Assembly (NCBI GenBank): GCA_045105075.1
Contig: JBGCDD010000233.1
Location: 1-36,984 of the forward strand
Direction: 5' to 3'
Source: JBGCDD01 sp045105075
GTDB lineage: Bacteria; Pseudomonadota; Alphaproteobacteria; Rhodobacterales; Rhodobacteraceae
DNA: 36,984 nt
Part shown: in pieces, positions 31,287 through 36,984 of the stretch
How the letters are laid out: each line of letters starts with the position of its first letter
Position numbering within the stretch: the first letter of the stretch is position 1
Notes under the pieces: generated by a model
Told to the model about the DNA's origin: nothing
Databases searched by the model: none
The model's input: the letters and a program-made list of their open reading frames with translations, nothing else
Translations under genes and position numbers: made by a program

Positions 31287-32237
31287 ATGGATGAAATTGC
31301 GCGGGTGTTCAATGTGCTTCGCGCCGCCTCTTGGCAGGAAATCACCTTGGGCGCAAATCAATCGATCACGCCGCGCGGGCCATTGCCACCGGTTCCGCCT
31401 GACCAGCCGATTTTGATCGCCGGGGCGACCGCGTCGGGCAAGTCAGCCCTCGCGCTGCGCTTTGCGCAGGAACAGGGCGGCGTTGTGATCAATGCCGATG
31501 CCAGTCAGGTCTATGACTGCTGGCAGGTGATCACCGCGCGCCCGACACTGGCCGAGATGTCGGGTGTCCCGCATTATCTTTATGGTCATCATCCCTGGAA
31601 TGCGCCCTATTCCGCCGGGCACTGGCTGCGCGAGGTCCGCACGGTTTTGCAGCGCCCGGAGCGTGCGATTCTGGTGGGCGGCACCGGGCTTTACTTTGCG
31701 GCTTTGACCCAAGGCATGGCTGACATTCCCCACACACCGCCGGCGATCCGAACAGCGGCGGATGGGATGACACTGGAGCAGCTTTTGGCGCAACTCGACG
31801 CGCCCGACAGCCTCGACATTCAAAACCGGGCCCGGGTGCAGCGCGCCTGGGAGGTGCAACAGGCCACAGGGCGATCGTTGCACGACTGGCAACGCGACAC
31901 GCCCGCGCCGCTGTTGGCACCGGACAGCGCTTTTTGTCTGCGCATGCAGGCCCCGCGCGATTGGCTTAATGCGCGCATCGAGCAGCGATTTGATCACATG
32001 CTGGCCCAGGGCGCATTGGATGAGGTGGCCGCGATGCGTGACGTTTACGACACCACCCTGCCCGCCTTTCGCGCCATTGGCGTCCCTGAGTTGATGGCGC
32101 ATCTTGCCGGTGAGATCACGCTTGGAACCGCGCGCGACCGTGCCACACTGGCCACCCGCCAGTTTGCCAAGCGTCAACGCACCTGGTTGCGCTCAAAAAT
32201 GGCAGAATGGCAGGCGGTCGAGCTAACGGACGCCTGA
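31287..32237 (+). CDS. miaA: tRNA dimethylallyltransferase MiaA
   Basis: The product has 316 residues from the ATG at 31287. It adds an isopentenyl group to A37 of tRNAs reading codons that begin with U. The P-loop is GATASGKSALAL at 46-57, the substrate Asp lies in INADASQVYDCW, and LVGGTGLYFAALTQG is the family signature. RQFAKRQRTWLRS near the end marks the C-terminal tRNA-binding part. The 40 residues before the P-loop region are longer than usual; a TTG at 31383 (start of LPPVPPDQP) would give about 284 residues, closer to many homologues, but has no better ribosome site. The start is therefore uncertain. The open frame continues far upstream across pyrH; that part is a shadow. Confidence 0.92.
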   Translation: MDEIARVFNVLRAASWQEITLGANQSITPRGPLPPVPPDQPILIAGATASGKSALALRFAQEQGGVVINADASQVYDCWQVITARPTLAEMSGVPHYLYGHHPWNAPYSAGHWLREVRTVLQRPERAILVGGTGLYFAALTQGMADIPHTPPAIRTAADGMTLEQLLAQLDAPDSLDIQNRARVQRAWEVQQATGRSLHDWQRDTPAPLLAPDSAFCLRMQAPRDWLNARIEQRFDHMLAQGALDEVAAMRDVYDTTLPAFRAIGVPELMAHLAGEITLGTARDRATLATRQFAKRQRTWLRSKMAEWQAVELTDA

Positions 32238-32302
32238 CAATTTCGGGCATTCCAGGCACTTTTGGTTGCCACCTGAACGAAAAAAATGCACAATTCGAAC
32301 AT

Positions 32303-33100
32303 ATGGATCCTTTTCAACCCGAGCAAAGCGACATCACCTTGTCAACGCTGGCGCAGATGGCGCAGGGCGGTGGCTGGCAGTTGGAATTGGCCCATGACCG
32401 GGCCGAGCATCTGCTGATCTGGATCACCCGTGGCCAGGGCGTGATGCTTTTGGATGGCACACGGCGCGGGTTGGGTTTGCACAACGCAGTGTTCGTTCCC
32501 GCGCGTCAGGTGTTTTCCATCGATATGGGCCGACAGAGCTTTGGTCAGGTGCTGAGCGTGCCGTCAGCCAGCGCGCTCACGCTGCCTGATCTGCCGCTGC
32601 ATCTGCGCATTCGTGATGTGGCCAGCCAGGTCGAATTGACCGCGCATTTCGAGGCTTTGGGGCGCGAGCAAAATGCGCAAAACCCATTGTGTCAAAGCGC
32701 GATGGCCGCCTATGGCGAATTGGCCGGGATCTGGGTGCGCCGCCAGATGCTGCACAGCGCGCTGCCGGGCGCCAAAAACTCTGCCGCCTTGCGTTTGAGC
32801 CGGGCGTTTTGTGCGCGCCTGTCCACCGATTATGCCAGCGGTGCGAATATGGCCGACCACGCGGCCGCCCTTGGGGTGACACCCACACATCTGACCCGGG
32901 TGTGCCGTGCCCAAACCGGCAAGACCGCCGCGGCTTTGCTTGGCGAACGCTTGGTGCACGCGGCGCGACGTTTGCTGGGCGAAACCCGCGCGCCGATCCA
33001 GGACATTGCCAGTCATCTGGGTTTTGGCAGTGCCGCCTATTTCACCCGGTTCATCCAGCACCATTGCGGGCGCGCACCGTCGGCGTTGCGCGGGGATTGA
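32303..33100 (+). CDS. AraC-family transcriptional regulator
   Basis: The product has 265 residues. The C-terminal AraC/XylS DNA-binding domain covers about 175-262. Its first helix-turn-helix is near MADHAAALGVTPTHLTRVCR (about 193-212), the second near IQDIASHLGFGSAAYFTRF (about 235-253), and RAPSALRG ends the protein. The N-terminal 150 residues resemble a cupin-like ligand-sensing domain (LIWITRGQGVMLLDGTRRGL). The ATG at 32303 is chosen because upstream residues do not fit the family; no good ribosome site is seen. The gene precedes an ABC importer on the same strand by 271 bases, so it may control it, though that is inference. The effector is unknown. Confidence 0.88.
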   Translation: MDPFQPEQSDITLSTLAQMAQGGGWQLELAHDRAEHLLIWITRGQGVMLLDGTRRGLGLHNAVFVPARQVFSIDMGRQSFGQVLSVPSASALTLPDLPLHLRIRDVASQVELTAHFEALGREQNAQNPLCQSAMAAYGELAGIWVRRQMLHSALPGAKNSAALRLSRAFCARLSTDYASGANMADHAAALGVTPTHLTRVCRAQTGKTAAALLGERLVHAARRLLGETRAPIQDIASHLGFGSAAYFTRFIQHHCGRAPSALRGD

Positions 33101-33371
33101 GCCACCGCAGGTGATTGCTCCCGCCCTTGAACGCAGGGCTTTGACACGTCGCTGCCCTGTCAGCCATGCCGTTTTCAAAATGGTTCAATGTCGTTTTCGC
33201 ACCCTTTTTGAGTGAAACGAAACATTGACGCACGGCCGAAAGTCGTGCGGAATGAGACCATGGGGTGCACGCACAATTTGCAAAACGATATGACAGGCCC
33301 AAAAACCAGAACCAATCTGGTGCTTGTTCCGATCCGTGCGCGTCTCACAAAGTGTCCACTGGGAGTGACAA
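33101..33371 (+). promoter_or_regulatory. Promoter/operator region of the ABC importer
   Basis: This 271-base gap holds no gene. It contains several operator-like inverted repeats: TGACA-N11-TGTCA (33142-33162) overlapping a TTGACA -35-like hexamer, TCGTTT...AAACGA (33191-33220) and CGCACG-N9-CGTGCG (33229-33249) next to a TTGACG. No -10 is convincing. The palindromes fit regulation, perhaps by the AraC protein just upstream. Confidence 0.35.
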
Positions 33372-35036
33372 ATGACATCTGAGCCGATCAACGCCAAACC
33401 CGTCCATGACGCCGCCGTCATGTATGCTAACGAGTATCACGCAGGCCAACTGAGCCGGCGGGAATTTTTAACACGTGCCACGTCGCTTGGTGTTGCAACG
33501 GCCGCCGCTTACGGACTTATTGGCCTGAGTGCGCCGGTGCGCGCCGCAGGACATGAAAAACAGGGCGGCGATCTGCGTGTGCAGATGAGCATCCGCGCGT
33601 TCAAGGACCCGGTCACCTATGACTGGTCCGAACATGGCAATCAGGGCCGTGGCACCTGGGAATATCTGGTTCAGTACAACTCGGACGGGTCGTTTTCGGG
33701 GATGTTGCTGGAAAGCTGGGAAATCAACGCCGACGCCACGCAATATGTGCTGAACCTGCGCAAGGGCGTGAAATGGAACAACGGTGATGATTTCACCGCC
33801 GATGACGTCACCCGAAACATTGCGCGCTGGTGTGACAAGTCGATCGAGGGCAACTCGATGGCCGGACGTTTCGCCACGCTGGTCAATCCCGATACCAACG
33901 CTGCGATTGAAGGGGCGATTGAAGTGGTCGACGGCCACTCTGTGCGCCTGAACCTGCCCAAACCCGACATTTCGCTGGTTGCGGGCATGGCCGATTATCC
34001 GTCCTGCATCACGCATTCCAGCTTTCAGCAGGAAGATTACACCAAGAACGTCGGCACAGGCCCCTATGTCATCGAAGAACTTGAGGTCGGCGTGAAATGC
34101 GTGCTTGCGCGCGCGCCAGGCCACACCTGGTGGGGCACCGAGGTCATTGGCGGCCCGTTCCTGGACCGCATCGAATACATCGACTTCGGCACCGACCCGT
34201 CGGCCTGGGTGTCCGCGCTGGAATCCGGCGAAGTTGACATGCTGCACGAAACTGTGGGCGAATTCATCGATGTGCTTGACGGGCTTGGCTTTGTGAAATC
34301 CGAAGCTGTCACCATGAGCACAATTGTTGTGCGCCCAAATCAGAAGGCCGAAGTTGACGGCAAAAAGCCCTATGCGGATGTGCGCGTGCGCAAGGCGCTG
34401 CAGATGGCCGTCGACAATGCGGTGTGTCTGGAAATCGGTTTTGGCGGGCGCGGCCAACCGGCTGAAAACCACCATGTGGGCCCCAAACATCCCGAATACG
34501 CCGAACTGCCCGCACAGGCGGTTGATCCCGCAGGTGCCAAGGCGCTGATGGAAGAGGCCGGCATGATGGATTTCGAACACGAGATCTTTTCCATCGACGA
34601 TGACTGGCGGCGCAACACCACCGATGCAGTGGCCGCTCAGCTGCGCGATGCGGGTTTCAAGGTCAAACGCACGGTTCTGCCCGGCAGCACGTTCTGGAAC
34701 GACTGGACCAAATACCCCTACAGCTCGACCAACTGGAACCACCGCCCGCTGGGCGTGCAGATCCACGCGCTGGCCTATCGCTCGGGCGAGGCGTGGAATG
34801 AATTTGGCTGGGAAAATGCCGAATTCGATGCGCTGCTGGCCGAGGCACTTTCTCTGGCGGATGCTGACAAACGCCGCGCAGTGATGGCCAAGATGCAACA
34901 ACTGATCCAAGACGAAGGCGTCACGGTTCAGCCCTATTGGCGGTCGCTGTTCCGGCACATGAAAGACACGCTGACAGGCACCGAAATGCACATCGCCTTT
35001 GAACACCACCACTACAAATGGGCGTTCAAAGCCTGA
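33372..35036 (+). CDS. Peptide/opine-type ABC transporter substrate-binding protein (Tat-exported)
   Basis: The product has 554 residues of the family 5 solute-binding proteins. A twin-arginine signal is seen: SRREFL at 28-33, a hydrophobic stretch (about 36-55) and cleavage near VRA-AG. Typical features are TWEYLVQYNSDGSFSGML, LRKGVKWNNGDDFTADDV, GTGPYVIEEL, and DVRVRKALQMAVDN near 330. It would bind a peptide, opine or similar molecule in the periplasm and deliver it to the permeases downstream. The ligand is not readable. The Tat signal implies folding before export. The ATG at 33372 is the only sensible start. It is followed by a terminator-like hairpin before the permeases. Confidence 0.92.
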   Translation: MTSEPINAKPVHDAAVMYANEYHAGQLSRREFLTRATSLGVATAAAYGLIGLSAPVRAAGHEKQGGDLRVQMSIRAFKDPVTYDWSEHGNQGRGTWEYLVQYNSDGSFSGMLLESWEINADATQYVLNLRKGVKWNNGDDFTADDVTRNIARWCDKSIEGNSMAGRFATLVNPDTNAAIEGAIEVVDGHSVRLNLPKPDISLVAGMADYPSCITHSSFQQEDYTKNVGTGPYVIEELEVGVKCVLARAPGHTWWGTEVIGGPFLDRIEYIDFGTDPSAWVSALESGEVDMLHETVGEFIDVLDGLGFVKSEAVTMSTIVVRPNQKAEVDGKKPYADVRVRKALQMAVDNAVCLEIGFGGRGQPAENHHVGPKHPEYAELPAQAVDPAGAKALMEEAGMMDFEHEIFSIDDDWRRNTTDAVAAQLRDAGFKVKRTVLPGSTFWNDWTKYPYSSTNWNHRPLGVQIHALAYRSGEAWNEFGWENAEFDALLAEALSLADADKRRAVMAKMQQLIQDEGVTVQPYWRSLFRHMKDTLTGTEMHIAFEHHHYKWAFKA

Positions 35037-35044
35037 TGCAACCC

Positions 35045-35075
35045 AAAGCCGCTCTGTGATTGCAGGGCGGCTTTT
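35045..35075 (+). terminator. Terminator-like hairpin between binding protein and permeases
   Basis: AAAGCCGCTCTG pairs with CAGGGCGGCTTT (12 base pairs, one of them G-U) around a six-base loop, followed by TTTT. It starts eight bases after the binding-protein stop. It could end most transcripts there, or act as a 3' stabiliser, so that binding protein is made in excess over permeases. Confidence 0.6.
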
Positions 35076-35167
35076 GTCACCCAAGCGATGCGCCGCTCGG
35101 GTGATGCGACAAACCAGAACAAGGGCCCGCAGAACGGGTCTGCCCAAACCTGACAACAGGGGATTTT

Positions 35168-36292
35168 ATGGGACTCTTTATCTTACGCAGAACAGCCGTG
35201 ATGATTTTGACGGCCTTGTGCCTGACCTTCATCGTGTTCTTTCTGACGAACCTCTATCCAAACCTGGAAAAGCTGGCCAAAACCCAAGGCAACTTCCGGA
35301 TGTCGGACGAAGCCGTGACCAGCTTTTTGACCAAAGAGGGCTATTTGCAGCCGCTTCCGATGAAATATGGTCAATGGCTGGGTGTGTTGCCGGGCTTTAC
35401 CATCGAAAGTGAGGAAGGCATCACCGGGCGCTGTATCAAAGGCACGGTCAGCGTGGCCGAAGCTGCGAACGCACCTCAGTTTTGCGGCATCATCCAAGGT
35501 GATTGGGGTCAGTCCACAGTGTTCAAGGACGACGTGGGCGGCATCGTGTCGGCGCGTTTGGGGCGCACCGGGGCGTTGATGTTCTGGGTCTTGTTGCTGA
35601 TGGTGCCCTCGGCGCTGATTGTGGGCGTCATGGCGGGCATGCGCGAAGGCTCAGCCACCGACCGGACGCTTTCGACCTTTTCGATCATCACCACGGCGAC
35701 GCCGGAATATGTGTCCGGTGTGATTTTCATTGCGGTCTTTGCCTCGTCAGCGGTCGGGCTGAAGTGGTTCAAAGGCACCGCCACGGCGGCGGCCAAGAAC
35801 ATGCCCGAAGACTACGGAGCCAGTTGGCTGCCAGATTGGGTGGTCGGGTTCTGGTACCGCGTGGCCGAGGCGCCCACCTTCGAGAACTTTTTTCTGCCGG
35901 TGCTGACCATTTCGCTTTACGGCATGGGCTATATTGCCCGGATGACGCGCGCCAGTATGACCGAAGTCATGACCGCGCAATACATCCGCACAGCGCGCCT
36001 GAAGGGCGTGTCGTTCCGCAACATCGTGATGAAACATGCGCTGCGCAATGCGCTGATTGCGCCCTTTACTGTGATCCTGTTGCAGGTGCCGTGGTTGCTC
36101 AATGGTGTGGTCATAGTGGAGACCCTGTTCAACTATAAGGGTTTTGGATGGGTGCTGGTTCAGGCCGCGGGCAACAATGACATCGAGTTGTTGTTGGCGG
36201 TGTCTGTGGTTTCGGTCGTGGTGGTTCTGGTGACGCAGCTGATATCGGATATCGGCTATGTTTATCTGAACCCACGCATCCGCATTTCTTAA
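35168..36292 (+). CDS. ABC transporter permease (DppB/OppB type)
   Basis: The product has 374 residues. The first helix is FILRRTAVMILTALCLTFIV; a long periplasmic loop (about 40-125) precedes five further membrane segments. The EAA-like cytoplasmic loop is MTRASMTEVMTAQYIRTARL followed by KGVSFRNIVMKHALRNALI, the docking site for the ATPases. GGGGATT lies before the ATG at 35168. It forms the channel with the partial permease downstream. The loop is longer than in typical DppB and holds several cysteines (two in CIKGTVSV... and FCGI), which might form a disulphide. Confidence 0.92.
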   Translation: MGLFILRRTAVMILTALCLTFIVFFLTNLYPNLEKLAKTQGNFRMSDEAVTSFLTKEGYLQPLPMKYGQWLGVLPGFTIESEEGITGRCIKGTVSVAEAANAPQFCGIIQGDWGQSTVFKDDVGGIVSARLGRTGALMFWVLLLMVPSALIVGVMAGMREGSATDRTLSTFSIITTATPEYVSGVIFIAVFASSAVGLKWFKGTATAAAKNMPEDYGASWLPDWVVGFWYRVAEAPTFENFFLPVLTISLYGMGYIARMTRASMTEVMTAQYIRTARLKGVSFRNIVMKHALRNALIAPFTVILLQVPWLLNGVVIVETLFNYKGFGWVLVQAAGNNDIELLLAVSVVSVVVVLVTQLISDIGYVYLNPRIRIS

Positions 36293-36307
36293 GGGAGGAG
36301 CAGAGAT

Positions 36308-36984
36308 ATGGACCCTCTCAGCGGTTTCGAAATTTTCACCCGGGTGCTGGCGCAGTTCACGCCTGTTTGGATCGCCCTTGTGGTGCTTTTTGTCGTGTCG
36401 ATCATGTTCAAGCGCAAGCTTGGGTTTTACTGCAAGCTGTTTGACAGCCCCATCGGCATGCTCGGCTTTGCGCTGGTGTTGTTCTGGGTGTTCACCGGTG
36501 TGTTTGGCCAGCTCAACCTGATCGTCACCCATGACGCGCTTTCGCAAGTGTCGGGCATGAAAAACAAAGTGCCAGGCACGCCGATGCGCGGTGCAGAGGA
36601 CGGCGAATACGCGTTCTACCTTTTGGGCGGGGACAACCTGGCCCGCGATGTGTTCTCACGGATGGTGGACGGCGCCTGGGTGGTTGTTCAGATCGCGCCA
36701 CTGGCCACGTTGTTTGCCTTTATGGTGGGGATCACGCTGGGCCTGCCGGCGGGATACTACGGCGGGCGGTTGGACACGTTCCTGTCGTTCCTGGCCAACC
36801 TGATCCTGGCTTTCCCGGTGATCTTGTTGTTCTACCTGCTGGTCACGCCCGAGATCGTGGCGACCGGAGTGCCGAACTATATGGCGACGGTGTTGTTCAT
36901 CTTTCCGATCATCTTTTTGGCGGTGTTGCTGAATTCGCGGTTTTACACCCAGCCCAATATCCGCAATCCGTTGCTGGCGGTCGT
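36308..36984 (+). CDS. ABC transporter permease (DppC/OppC type), cut by window edge
   Basis: 225 codons are visible from the ATG at 36308, which follows GGGAGG and lies 15 bases after the first permease. Two N-terminal hydrophobic segments (TPVWIALVVLFVVSIMF and IGMLGFALVLFWVFTGVFG) precede LGGDNLARDVFSRMVDGAWV, the conserved DppC segment before the channel core, then LFAFMVGITLGLPAGYYGG. The EAA motif and C-terminus lie beyond the window, and ATPase genes would be expected after it. Two helices before the conserved segment is one more than usual for DppC. Confidence 0.9.
   Translation, partial: MDPLSGFEIFTRVLAQFTPVWIALVVLFVVSIMFKRKLGFYCKLFDSPIGMLGFALVLFWVFTGVFGQLNLIVTHDALSQVSGMKNKVPGTPMRGAEDGEYAFYLLGGDNLARDVFSRMVDGAWVVVQIAPLATLFAFMVGITLGLPAGYYGGRLDTFLSFLANLILAFPVILLFYLLVTPEIVATGVPNYMATVLFIFPIIFLAVLLNSRFYTQPNIRNPLLAV

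Noticed and set aside
33468..35156. 562-codon minus-strand frame opposite the substrate-binding protein
   Set aside because: It mirrors a strong family match on the other strand and has no recognisable domain or ribosome site.
1..36984. CRISPR arrays, tRNA or rRNA genes, prophage, replication origin
   Set aside because: No regularly spaced repeats, no cloverleaf with the usual T-loop, no rRNA signature and no phage or dnaA-box cluster were seen.

Overview
The window looks like chromosomal DNA of a marine roseobacter-type alphaproteobacterium (order Rhodobacterales). The evidence is the CtrA/SciP cell-cycle pair, the ligA-recG-ctrA-sciP-mnmA neighbourhood, an alphaproteobacterial SOS box of the GTTC-N7-GTTC type, the TrmFO form of tRNA m5U54 methyltransferase, and a complete Gram-negative lipid A/outer-membrane assembly cluster. 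I cannot name the genus from sequence alone.

Layout. (a) 1-1670 is an insertion-sequence graveyard: the 3' end of an IS1182-like transposase running in from the left edge, then a badly decayed IS66-type transposase. (b) 1669-4640 (minus strand) is a decaying NDP-sugar cluster. It holds an intact zinc-finger C-methyltransferase, an intact CDP-glucose 4,6-dehydratase (rfbG), a ruined but still open rfbF, and a 28-codon mini-ORF wedged between the intact genes with start/stop overlaps on both sides. (c) 4715-12000 is housekeeping: rplM-rpsI, a PaaI-type thioesterase, a crotonase-like protein, trmFO-methyltransferase-gluQ, a secreted protein of unknown function, hisI and a NifU-like protein. (d) 12080-19040 is a DNA-repair and cell-cycle block: a 40-residue membrane protein with an SOS box, recG, ligA, ctrA, sciP and divergent mnmA. 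(e) 19122-31247 is one long minus-strand array, transcribed in the order pyrH-frr-uppS-cdsA-dxr-rseP-(41-aa protein)-bamA-skp-fabZ-lpxA-lpxI-lpxB. It links UMP kinase and ribosome recycling to isoprenoid/undecaprenyl, phospholipid, lipid A and outer-membrane protein assembly. (f) 31287-36984 (plus strand) has miaA, an AraC-family regulator and the start of a peptide/opine-type ABC importer (Tat-exported binding protein, permease, partial second permease).

How the parts work together. Much of the window is ordinary core metabolism with tight gene overlaps implying translational coupling. Three or four tRNA-modification genes are present (trmFO, gluQ, mnmA, miaA). The most interesting signal is the short, independently terminated gene at 12080-12202. 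It encodes a 40-aa single-pass membrane protein, lies just downstream of recG, and has a perfect GTTC-N7-GTTC LexA-type box about 65 bases upstream of its start. This is the architecture expected of an SOS-induced small membrane protein, conceptually like Caulobacter SidA. Other unexplained structure includes a long imperfect hairpin before trmFO, a multi-stem element between ctrA and ligA that folds better as plus-strand RNA, and a terminator-like hairpin between the importer's binding protein and its permeases.

Limits: family calls come from reading motifs, and no database search, folding or codon-usage calculation was run.
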